A program made the translations under genes and the position numbers. From Calycina herbarum (taxonomy: Eukaryota; Ascomycota; Leotiomycetes; Helotiales; Pezizellaceae): DNA of 64,000 nt. Of this stretch, positions 10,341 to 19,653 are shown piece by piece (position 1 is the stretch's first letter; every line of letters begins with the position of its first letter). The notes under the pieces were generated by a model, which worked only from the letters and a program-made list of their open reading frames with translations, did not search any database and was not told the origin of the DNA. Location of the stretch: the NCBI GenBank assembly GCA_001414485.1, contig LLEY01000223.1:1-64000 (forward strand). Direction: 5' to 3'.

Positions 10341-13313
10341 CTATAAACCCCGAGATTGTAAGGCTGACTTTAGCTGAACCGCGAAACCGACAACATGCTC
10401 GGAGTTGAGCATAGTATAGTGTGCTCCACAAACAGCATGATAGATGGGGGTAGTGCGCGAATATTTCTTCCATTTGCTTAGATGATCTTTCACCCAAACC
10501 TCTGATGATGGAGCCGCCGCTTTGAGTGGCTCACAATGAAACACATCTATAGCATCGACTTTGTCAGTTGGCTCATAGTCCACTGCCATACTCTGCAATG
10601 AGTACGCAACATTTGACCAACGATTCAAATGGGCTTTTTCTAGCCCAAGCTCCTTCAGACGTATGATATCAGCATTGTCAAGGACTTCATTGAGAGATTC
10701 TTCGGCACTCAGTTCTTGGAAAGCATCTTGGTCAATATTTTCCACCCGATCCTCATCTGATAAACCAAGGAAGTAAACCAAGTTCAGTAGACACATGTGC
10801 CAGTTCAATTGTCTCATACGCCACTTGATATTTGGTGGGAGATTGAGAATGCCCAAGAAACGGACTGCGTCCTCAGTATTGACTTCGGCTTTCGGGTTAT
10901 CCATGATGCTGAGTTTTATTCTTTTCCGAGGAGGCTCAGTGCTTGCAGCCAGATCTTGCACAGGTTGGATTTGGGCCTTGATACCGGTGTTCAATTTCTT
11001 GGCAATTTCAAACGCCAGCATACCTCCATAGCTGTATCCTGCAATTGCGTAAGGTCCTTGAGGCTGCCGAGAGCGAATTGCTGTTGCATAACTCTCAACT
11101 GCTTCTTCTATGCTGGTGAAACAGTTTTGATCCTTCTCAAAACCAGGTGCACGCATAGCGTATAACGGTCTGTCGGCCTCCATGTGCTTGGCCAGTGCCA
11201 CGAAAACAAGCACCTCGCCAACTCCCGGGTGGATCAACCACAATGGTGTTTTGTTACCCTCGGAGCGAAAAGTAACAACTGGATCATACCCAAGAGATTG
11301 AGTGGCTTTGGATTTGGGGTCTAATATTGAGGCCAAAGAGATGGCGGTCGGAGCATTCAGTATCGTAACAAGAGGTATGTCGGTTGCATATCGAGCATCG
11401 ATGTGGTGTTTAAGCTGAACGAAGTTCATTGATGAAAATCCGAGGTCAAAGAGTGACGTATTCAGGCCAACATCCTCTGGTGACAAGCCCAATATTTCTG
11501 CGAAGTTTTCGACAAGTGTGGTTTCAACATTCTTTGTTGCCATTCTTTCTTTAAAACTCTCATTCAGCCTCTTTTTAATATGTCTCAGAGTTTGTTGGTA
11601 ACTTTCTGTTTCCTCGTCGAATTTGTGCTCCTGGAAGAGGGATCTCATCTTCGAGCGAGAGATCTTTCCCAAAGCAGACGTTGGAAGAAGCGCTAGGGAC
11701 TGTTCTCTGAGATAAAAAATAAATGGCTGGACAGCCGCGATCGACATGCAGGCTTTGAAGGCAATGTTCTCAATCTCTATCATGTCCCGGGCACTAACTG
11801 GACAGCACACCGGGACATAACAAATTGTAATTTGCTCAGTGTGAGCAGCTCTGGTTCCGAAAACGATAAGACGTGAGACTCGACTGGCCAAGACTTGCTC
11901 AAGCAATGTCTGCACATCCGCGGCAATGATTTTGATGCCATTGATATTAATAACATCGTCGGTTCTTCCAATTACAGACAGCCGTCCATTGATATCTATT
12001 GTCGCCTGATCGCCTGTTCGAAACCAGCCATCTGGAGTGAAAGCCTTGGACGTTGCTCCCGGATTTCTGTAGTAACCACTAAAAACAATCGGACCAGAGA
12101 CTTGAAGCTCCCCAGCAACTCCAGTATTGGCCGATTCAGCCGTTGTTCCGTTTGATATAATACGCATTTTGATTCCTTCAACGCATTTTCCAAGTGAGGC
12201 AACCGTGCGATTGTTGGCCATATCGTAATGAGGGCATTCGATGTTATAAATACAGCCTGCGCAGGTTTCTGTCATACCAAAGCCAGGGGCAATAACATTG
12301 CAAGGCGAGCCGTACGGCTGAAGCAAGGTAGACAAATCAACACAGGTCTTGGTATCATTCGCCTCGCCACCCGAAACGAGGAAAACGAGGTTGGAGAGGT
12401 CCCATCTGGGAGGAAGTGTTCGTTGAGTATCACCCAGCGCGCGAAGACCCGAGACAAGTCTGGCGAGGAAAAAGTTGGGAGCGAAGGTGCGTGATACACG
12501 ATGTCGACTGAGAAGATCGAGAAAGCTTGTAGGCGACGAAATGATGTCAACAGCATTTACATGAACTTGAGAAACTCCGTGCCAGAGGGCATGGAGATGG
12601 ATCTCGACGAGTGCGCCAACGTGATCTAATCCAATCCAATTCAGAAATGGCCTGTCGGAGGGAAGTTGTCGAACCGAAGACTTGCCCGCAACCGAGGATA
12701 AAATTTGGGAATGAGACAGCTCAACTGCTTTAGAATTGCCAGTGCTTCCCGAAGTCAGCATTAGCATTGCTACCTTGTCTTTCGTGTCCCCGGAGAATTC
12801 TGTTTTTCTGTCATCGTCGCTGTTGTCCTTTTTGACGGGCACACTTGGCAGAGTTTGGGCCCCGTTCTCAAGAACCTCCACCGTGTAAAGCTGCATTCCA
12901 TGCTCATCGCCAAACAGATGTAACAGCTTGGATCGTGTTACACAGATTGGGGACTCCAGAAGGGAAGATAGTCCTCGGATATGCTTGCGGCGGTGTTCCT
13001 CCACATTGCTGAAAGGCGAAGAGAGCACAGGCAGCCCTTCCGCTAGAAGAACAGCCCAAAACCACAATATAGTATCCCAATGATCATCGAAATGCAAGAC
13101 GAATGGCTTGTTTTTCTTGAATGCCTTGAGATTTTGTAAAATAACACTAGTCTCTTTGGCTCGGTGGTGTAGAGTATGGTAAGAGACGTCTCTAGGATAT
13201 TTCGTATTGCCAAGGGAGTACAAAAGTAGGCCAGAGTTTCCAACGGCTTCAGAATCTGCAGCCCTCGCTTGCAGAACCTCCTGAAGGCTTTTCCAGGTAT
13301 TTGATGTCGACAT
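10341..13313 (-). CDS. NRPS-like A-T-TE synthetase (aryl-pyruvate dimerising, atromentin/polyporic-acid/furanone type)
   Basis: One uninterrupted exon of 990 residues. The adenylation domain spans about 10-560, with LTSGSTGNSKA (186-196), GFGMTET (344-350), GWFRTGD (429-435), GRTDDVININGIK (449-461) and the A10 lysine Lys550. The carrier domain spans about 595-670, with phosphopantetheine Ser628 in DLGFSS. The thioesterase spans about 690-985, with nucleophile Ser761 in GYSYG and His965 in GAHYTML. There is no condensation domain. This layout and the thioesterase segment LPPNIKWRMRQL fit the TdiA/atromentin-synthetase family, which activates two aryl-pyruvic acids and joins them into a quinone, furanone or butenolide. 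The substrate (phenyl-, hydroxyphenyl- or indole-pyruvate) cannot be read safely by eye. It is the core enzyme of the cluster and is divergent from O-methyltransferase 2. Confidence 0.93.
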   Translation of the reverse strand: MSTSNTWKSLQEVLQARAADSEAVGNSGLLLYSLGNTKYPRDVSYHTLHHRAKETSVILQNLKAFKKNKPFVLHFDDHWDTILWFWAVLLAEGLPVLSSPFSNVEEHRRKHIRGLSSLLESPICVTRSKLLHLFGDEHGMQLYTVEVLENGAQTLPSVPVKKDNSDDDRKTEFSGDTKDKVAMLMLTSGSTGNSKAVELSHSQILSSVAGKSSVRQLPSDRPFLNWIGLDHVGALVEIHLHALWHGVSQVHVNAVDIISSPTSFLDLLSRHRVSRTFAPNFFLARLVSGLRALGDTQRTLPPRWDLSNLVFLVSGGEANDTKTCVDLSTLLQPYGSPCNVIAPGFGMTETCAGCIYNIECPHYDMANNRTVASLGKCVEGIKMRIISNGTTAESANTGVAGELQVSGPIVFSGYYRNPGATSKAFTPDGWFRTGDQATIDINGRLSVIGRTDDVININGIKIIAADVQTLLEQVLASRVSRLIVFGTRAAHTEQITICYVPVCCPVSARDMIEIENIAFKACMSIAAVQPFIFYLREQSLALLPTSALGKISRSKMRSLFQEHKFDEETESYQQTLRHIKKRLNESFKERMATKNVETTLVENFAEILGLSPEDVGLNTSLFDLGFSSMNFVQLKHHIDARYATDIPLVTILNAPTAISLASILDPKSKATQSLGYDPVVTFRSEGNKTPLWLIHPGVGEVLVFVALAKHMEADRPLYAMRAPGFEKDQNCFTSIEEAVESYATAIRSRQPQGPYAIAGYSYGGMLAFEIAKKLNTGIKAQIQPVQDLAASTEPPRKRIKLSIMDNPKAEVNTEDAVRFLGILNLPPNIKWRMRQLNWHMCLLNLVYFLGLSDEDRVENIDQDAFQELSAEESLNEVLDNADIIRLKELGLEKAHLNRWSNVAYSLQSMAVDYEPTDKVDAIDVFHCEPLKAAAPSSEVWVKDHLSKWKKYSRTTPIYHAVCGAHYTMLNSEHVVGFAVQLKSALQSRGL

Positions 13314-14209
13314 GGCAGTCCAGGCAGAACCAGAGATTTGGTCGATAGCTTGGGTGAACGCAAAACAATCTGGACGGGAGAGTCCTTTTTGGAATTTGAA
13401 ATAAAGTGATTACTTGGGTGACCTTGTGGATTCCAACTTCATTGCTCGCTTAACAAATAGTGAGTTTTAAGGGGGCGGGGCCCGAAGTACATCACGTGTC
13501 TCTGCCATAGGGAAGGACCTCGCCAAGAATGACCGGATGACTTCATGTATCCGTTCGTTCGCCAATCGGGTAGTCCACCCAACCAACAAAATCAGTTTCA
13601 TTAAATCAAAGATAGTCATGCCTACTTGTAGCAAAACCAACATTCAACAAATGTACATGCACAGTTCTCCTCCAGGTTACTCTGCATGATGCATTTCGGG
13701 GCCGGCTAAATGGAGATCTCGCGGAGTATCAAGGGTTGGCTGTTGTGCATGCGGCGCTGTCGTATCTGTGCAGTGGGATGTTACATCCGGCGAAACGCCT
13801 CACTTACACATATTGGTTCCCAATATAAATCGTCCAACGGCATTTAGTTCTCTGGCAGGTCACATCCAACAAACTTTCGACCAATGAATCTTTGAAAAAC
13901 AGCCAACTTCCAACAACATCAATGAAAACTGCAACTTTCAGGCAATATGCATCCAATTCCACCTAGCGATACGTGCAAACTTTGGTAATTGTTGGTAAGA
14001 TAACATGCAATCCTTGTAGAGAAGCTTTTAAGAAATCTAATTGGATGTTCACACACAATTACCCCGCACCATGAAACTCCTTCCTCAATTCCCTTCTTTC
14101 TCTTGAGGTGGTCGAAAAAGCGATGTCCTTTTAAGTTTTCTCCCAGAAGCGTGTTCTGTTTGTTAATTCCCAACGCCTTTTCTTCTTTGCTGCAAAAGCT
14201 AGAAACAAG
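13314..14209. promoter_or_regulatory. Bidirectional promoter region, NRPS-like / O-methyltransferase 2
   Basis: This 896-bp interval lies between divergent start codons. It contains an E-box CACGTG at 13493-13498 and a TATAAAT near 13824. The TATAAAT is about 385 bp from the O-methyltransferase start codon, so far that it may be incidental. An 84-codon minus-strand frame at 13919-14173 looks like chance. Confidence 0.45.
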
Positions 14210-15742
14210 ATGTCCAACTCACGAATTCAAGAACTTTCTGATATTATCGCAGCTTCTGTGATAAAAATTCAACAAGGCTTGCAAGAGAGGTCTCTTCCAC
14301 TACCTTCATTTGATGAAGACGCGCCGACAACTCTTCCTTTAGATCTTGTCGAAGCACAAGATTCGGTCATCGATGCCGCGACGGAGCTTCGCGAGTTGCT
14401 GATGGAGCCTATGCTATCGATTCATGGCAACGGTGGAGTCTGATTTCCCCCCTCCCCTTATACTATTTTTTGTATTTTGCTAACGCAGCGTTTGTTACAG
14501 CACAACAATTCGCTATGTCAACAGGCGATCTCACGTTACGGCATTGCATCCATGGTTCCCTTGGGTGGTAAAGTATCTTTCGCAGACATTGCTAAAGGAA
14601 CTCCACTCACCGAGCAAACTGTGGGGCGTCTTCTCCGACACGCCATCACCATGCACATCTTTCAAGAACCCGAGGCTGGTTTTGTATCACATACTAAGTT
14701 CTCAAAGATCTTGGTCAACTCTACTACCAATGACTGGTTGCGCGCTGGGACTGAAGAATTGTGGCCAGCATCTACCAAGGTAATGTTTTCTCTTAGAGTG
14801 GCCAAGAAACAATGCTAATACCCCTTCCAGGTTCTAAAGGCTCTTGAAAAGTACCCTGGATCTCAGGAACCTAGTGAGACGGTATGCTTTCCTCTTCAGA
14901 CAAAATGGAATCTTTTTAACACTTTGTTCAAAGGGGTTCACTATTGAGAACAATACGACAGATTCCATCTATGCATTCCTGGTTGCCAATCCAGAGCGCG
15001 CCGGGCGCTTTGGAAATGCAATGGCAGCCTATTTGCAAAAGCCCGAACACTCTCCTCGCTTCATAACTGATTTCTATGATTGGGCATCTCTTGGCAAAGC
15101 CAAAGTTGTCCATCTTGGGGGTGGTCCTGGACAGTTTGCGATAGCCTTGGCGAAGAAACACGCCAATCTTTCTCTTGTAGTACAGGATATGGCATTTATG
15201 ATGGGTTCTGGAGAGGCAGGAGTTCCAGAGTCAGTCACCCATACATCTTGCCGTGTTACATATATAAGCTAACCCTGATTTAGGGACGTTAAGGGAAGGG
15301 TTACCTTTGAGCCACACGACTTTTTTGACCCGCAGACGGTTGAAGTGGATGCCATTTATATCCGCTGGACGTTGCGAAACTGGGCCGACAAGCATGTTCT
15401 ACTTGCTTTACAGGCGCAAATACCAAAACTCAAAAGAGGCTCCACAATTGTCATCCAGGACATCATTCTCCCAGAACCGGGAAAATCAGCACTCTGGAAA
15501 GAGAGATATGCAAGGTCTGTGATGTTCAAAATCAAGTTTCTGTAAGATTTTATTCTGATCATTCAATTTATAGATCAAATGACCTTTCTTTACTTGCGTC
15601 TTTCAATTCGATGGAGAGAACCGTCGAAGACTGGAAAACACTCTTTCAGGAGGCTGACAAGGCGTTTGTGTTGAAGAATGTCATTGAACCAGCAGGATCG
15701 GCTCTTGGAATTCTTGAGTTTAAGTGGGAAGGAACAGCTTAA
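14210..15742 (+). CDS. SAM-dependent O-methyltransferase 2, catalytic His replaced by Arg
   Basis: Six exons, 14210-14437, 14501-14779, 14831-14881, 14934-15229, 15284-15514 and 15574-15742, join in frame to 417 residues. The first donor (GTCTGA at 14438) is weak and the exon 1/2 junction is the least certain. Segments ISRYGIASMVPLGGKVSFADIA, GTEELWPAS, FGNAMAAY and YDWASLG follow the order of fungal AflP/OmtA-type methyltransferases. SAM motif I reads VVHLGGGPG (residues 244-252), with His246 where most relatives have Asp. The catalytic segment, usually RW..HNWSDK, reads RWTLRNWADK, with Arg316 at the histidine position. It could be a low-activity, re-purposed or non-catalytic partner enzyme. 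It is read toward the NmrA gene, 395 bp upstream of it. Confidence 0.88.
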
Positions 15743-16137
15743 ACTGTTTCGCGGCAAATTCTGGGATTTAATGTTGGTGCGATAACCTCCTGGGTGCAAA
15801 TTGAGAACATGTGTAATGGAGTAGATAAATCGGAAATTTCACATAAAACTTCATGGAGCAGAGTAGCATAATTGTTTTGTGTCCACTTGAAATAAAAGCC
15901 GTTAGCCCTGCAGAACGCTGACTCCATGTTTTGAGACCAAGGAGTGCGTCCGCTGTACGTACCGCAAGTCTACGAAAGCATTTAGATTGGTAGCTACCTG
16001 GGAGCTCCACTTTTAAACACATATAATGCTGGCCTGCCCCGTATCTCTTTCTTTTCATCCTTCTCGCTTTTTCACCTCTCCCCGAGATACTTTTAGCAAT
16101 TCGCCTCCTCTAAATCCACTATCAGTTTCTTACAAAT
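15743..16137. promoter_or_regulatory. Intergenic/promoter region of the NmrA-like gene
   Basis: The interval holds the 3' region of O-methyltransferase 2 and the promoter of the NmrA-like gene. An AT-rich TATAAT lies near 16022, about 115 bp before the start codon. A pyrimidine-rich tract (TTTCTTTTCATCC and onward, about 16047-16080) precedes the start, as is common in fungal promoters. I see no gene in it. Confidence 0.4.
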
Positions 16138-17064
16138 ATGGCATCTTCAACACCAACAGTCTTTGTCTGCAGCGCCACTGGTAGCCAAGGAGGATCTGTT
16201 GCCAAACAACTTCTCGAAATCAACTGGAAGATTCACGCAACGGCGCGGGACTTGAGTGCTGCTGAAGCCCGAAACCTCGCCAGCTGTGGCGCACAACTCA
16301 CCAAAGGCGACTGGGATAACTTAGAGGCACTACGCGCAAGCATTTCGGGTTGCGATAAACTTTTCCTTTGCCTCTTTCCCAACTTCGCAGAACCCCAAGC
16401 CGAAGTACGACAAGCTCGAAACATTTTGAGAATTGCCAAAGATGCTGGGGTCAAACAGGTTGTGGCGTCCACCACTCTTGGTATCTCCCAGCTTGAGGCC
16501 AATCTACACGTTGAGCCAGGCTCCTTTATGGAGAAGCACCTTCGAAACAAACAGTACATTGAAAGTGCGGTGAAAGACTTGAATTTCGATTCTTATACAC
16601 TTCTCCGCCCTGCGTTCTTCATGGCCAATTTTCTGGAGCCGAAGAACAGCAGATACACCGAGGTCCGGGACCATGAAACCTGGACTACCGCGATGACCGA
16701 AGATAGCCAACTCGCACTCATCGATCATTGCGATATCGCTCGCTTTGCGTTGGCGGCTTTTCAAGATCCAGGGAGATTTGATGGAAAAATTATGGTTCTG
16801 GCAAGCGAGCTACTGACCGTCCAGGAGACTCTTAATCAACTTGGGGAGGCTGCTGGGAAATCAGGAGAGTTCAAGGCAGTTTATATGACAGACGAGGAGA
16901 TAAAGAATGCGAAAGAAACGAATGTCCTCACGAGCTCTGCGAGCGTCATGCGTTCATTGGCCCAATATGTTGATATGAAAGAACTGGCAGCAACGATTCG
17001 ATTGACTACGTTTCGTGAGTTTCTTGAAAGAGAACGGAATAATGTCAAGAAAACATTTATCTAA
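16138..17064 (+). CDS. NmrA-like / isoflavone-reductase-type NAD(P)-dependent oxidoreductase
   Basis: A single exon encodes 308 residues, the usual length for the family. It opens with a beta strand and the dinucleotide-binding loop SATGSQGGS (12-20), where the first glycine of the common GATG form is Ser. It continues with ARDLS (about 37-41), a typical NADP-discriminating region, and TTLGIS. The rest (DIARFALAAFQDP) follows NmrA-like proteins rather than classical short-chain dehydrogenases with YxxxK. Some members are redox-sensing regulators and others are reductases of secondary pathways. Between a methyltransferase and a transporter, a reductase acting on a quinone or furanone intermediate is the likelier role. 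By analogy with p-terphenyl pathways it may reduce the quinone core, but that is inference. Confidence 0.9.
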   Translation: MASSTPTVFVCSATGSQGGSVAKQLLEINWKIHATARDLSAAEARNLASCGAQLTKGDWDNLEALRASISGCDKLFLCLFPNFAEPQAEVRQARNILRIAKDAGVKQVVASTTLGISQLEANLHVEPGSFMEKHLRNKQYIESAVKDLNFDSYTLLRPAFFMANFLEPKNSRYTEVRDHETWTTAMTEDSQLALIDHCDIARFALAAFQDPGRFDGKIMVLASELLTVQETLNQLGEAAGKSGEFKAVYMTDEEIKNAKETNVLTSSASVMRSLAQYVDMKELAATIRLTTFREFLERERNNVKKTFI

Positions 17065-17772
17065 GTCAAATCTGGCGTATAACATAGAAATTCTTTCCAG
17101 GAGGGTTTACTATGCACACGCACAATAACATGGAGTTCTTGATTTTGTTCATCCGCTGCTTCTTTGGATGATATGCGTCGTGACATTGATAATTGTTGGT
17201 GACTCCTGCTTTGTAGGTATGAGGTTGAATGTAACTCGCCACAAGGACATCCTAGCTATTCTGTGCCGTACTTGATGCATTCGTACTCTTCATATAGGTT
17301 GGTTACATGGGTATCTTTCTGCAGCATCTGCAGCTGTGATACCAACGCGCCGATCCAATATCTCCGGCTAATGTTGCACATTAGTGCCAACAATGCAATT
17401 CGGGTTATGTTCCACATACGTCGACAGATAACTGATCCCTTCAGATGTTTCTGTGGCTTTGGGTTTCTAAATTAGATTACCTGGTGATCTATAGACCACT
17501 ACCTAATTTCTGCACCCTACCCTGGACGTTACTGTTGGTCTCATCGATCCTTCTTCTGCAACAACTCCCCTGCGGGTAATCAAGAAGGGCAATTCATTTG
17601 GTGCATCCAGTGGGCGCAGCCAATATTTTGTCGAACCCGTTTCTTCTTTCCTTCCATGCGGCGAAGGTGGGCGTTAATTATCAACACCTTTCAAACAATC
17701 CTATTCTCCTTTGCAACAACATTTTTTTTGCATACGATTCGATATCACCGCTTATTACAGCTACGTTGAACA
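17065..17772. other. Intergenic region upstream of the seven-helix protein gene
   Basis: I see no gene in these 708 bases. The sequence has normal composition and a T/C-rich stretch before 17773. It should contain the terminator of the NmrA-like gene and the next promoter. Confidence 0.4.
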
Positions 17773-18995
17773 ATGTCGTTTCCTCCGCCAGAAATGTGGG
17801 ATACTTTAGGCCCAAATGCAAATCCTGATGATCTAGGGCGAGGTCCTTTGATCATTGGCATTTTATGGACTTTCACGCTGGTATCTGCCAGTGTTGTTGC
17901 AGCTCGTATGTATATAAAAAACAAAATCGGAGGTCTTGGCTGGGATGACTGGTTCATGCTCATGGCTTTGGTAGCACACTCTCGCCGCCTTTGTGGGTCA
18001 TTTTGCTAAATCATTTTGATAGGGATTTCAACTCGTAGATATAGTTTTCATTACGAAAGCGTACTCCTACGGGTTCGGAAAGCACGACAAAGATCTCACC
18101 TTCAATCAACTTATCAATGCTCTTAAATGGGGATGGTTTTGGATGATTCCGGGTACCTTCGTTGCTGTTCTTGCTCGCGTCTCGAGTGCGATCTTTCTCA
18201 ATCGTCTATTTGGCTCTCGGAATTGGTTCCGGTGTTTTATGATCATCTTTACCTCTTTGCAATGCGCTGCAGGTATTACGGTTCTTCTCGTCAGCTTCGT
18301 AGGAACTCGGCCCGTTGAGGCACTATGGAACCCGACAATTATAGCAGACAAAATGGATCCGTCTGTTGCTCCAAACATTGCATATGCCACACAAGGTAAC
18401 ATCCCCATACTTTGTGTCTTGATATGAAAATAAACTAAGTCGTTGCACAGCAATTTTCACATTCGCGGATCTGACCTACGTTCTATTTCCAGTTATCATA
18501 ATATGGAGACTTCAAATGACACTTGCACGTCGTATCGGTCTCATTTCTCTCATGTGCGCATCCTTGGTAACCATGGTCGCATCTATCATGAAAGCAATCA
18601 CGCTTCTACCGAGTGCAGCAGAGCTCCAAGAACCTCAATACGCTTCTACCATGGCGGCTCTCTGGTCCGGCGTTGAACAAACTTTGGTTATCATCATGGC
18701 ATCGGTTCCATGCCTATCCGCGGCAACAAAGATTCAGTTCCCACTATTTTCCCGCCTTGGGTCGGTGTTTTCAAGCAGATTCAGTAGATCTAGCACCAAC
18801 AAGTCCACAGCAGCTGTAAGCAACAAATATTACCAAGATTTGGAGCTCAACACTATGGGACAAGCTGTTCCGAGTACCACCACGGTTACTCATTACAAAG
18901 AGGACCCTACTCAAAGTCTTGTGAGCAACATGAAACCATCCGCGGGGGTTCAACGGACGGATGAGTTTTCTGTCACTTACCACAGAGAAGGTTAA
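17773..18995 (+). CDS. Seven-helix integral membrane protein, fungal rhodopsin-like/PTH11-related (DDW motif)
   Basis: Three exons, 17773-17970, 18023-18395 and 18451-18995, have GT...AG introns of 52 and 55 nt and give 371 residues. Seven hydrophobic segments can be followed: about 26-46, 57-80, 103-130, 137-162, 195-220, 226-252 and 265-295. The hallmark GWDDWF lies between helices 1 and 2, and the C-terminal tail (about 80 residues) is polar and rich in Ser/Thr. This is the fungal rhodopsin-domain family (SAT-like/PTH11-related), with no CFEM domain here. The retinal-binding lysine of true opsins is not expected in this family. Members often sit in or next to metabolite clusters, but their function is poorly known. 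A sensing or membrane-trafficking role is a guess. It is read in the same direction as the MFS gene downstream. Confidence 0.85.
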
Positions 18996-19653
18996 TCTCT
19001 GGCAAATGCTCTTGAGAACAGCGGTATATGTGGCGTTTTGGAGAGAAAAGAGCCTACTGTATCTTTCATTGAAGTTGATAGAAACTGAAGCAGAGATGGA
19101 ACTTGGGGTATCAGTCAAATTTTTGATGTGGGGGATATTCAAATTCAGTACTGGTTGCCGCTGTAAAAGAGAGAAATTCAATCTTTTAAATGCTATCAAA
19201 ATTCACATTAACTGTCTATATTCCAAAAGCGACTCCGTACGTAGAGCCTAATGTCATCTTTACGTCGAATGCATCTCATTTCACAAAAATGACATCGCTT
19301 ATCCAAGTAAGTAGAAATTTGAGCACTTTGGGTGGTAAATCCCTGTAAAGTTATCTAATGTGCTGGGCGCCCGCATCGGAGACACCGTACTAAGATAAAT
19401 CTTGATGCGCAGCTAGGGTGTTTGAGGAAAACAGATTCCCTTCGTTCTTGGTCCTGTGATGTTGTATTGGTCGTGTTGGTGTTTCTTGGCGTGTTGGTAC
19501 CAGGGTCGTCTTATGCATGCAATTCCAACAGGTGCCGAGCCTAATCCTCCAGATATCCTGCACGCACACAGGCAAACTCTTCCCCCTCTCTTCTGTCTGA
19601 TTTTTATCGTTCTTGTGAGAGATTTTCAGGTCAACCAACTCCACCAAACCACA
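18996..19653. other. Intergenic/promoter region of the MFS gene
   Basis: I see no gene in these 658 bases. A longer in-frame start at 19456 is possible for the MFS protein, but the extra 66 residues are unlike transporter N-termini, so this stretch is taken as 5' leader and promoter. Confidence 0.4.

Noticed and set aside
13520..13575. CGG...CCG pair as a Zn2Cys6 binding site in the NRPS-like/O-methyltransferase 2 promoter
   Set aside because: The spacing is 14 bases, it occurs once, and no matching site was found in the other bidirectional promoter.
19456..19653. Upstream in-frame extension of the MFS protein
   Set aside because: The added residues do not look like a transporter N-terminus. 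The ATG at 19654 gives the expected polar tail and first helix.
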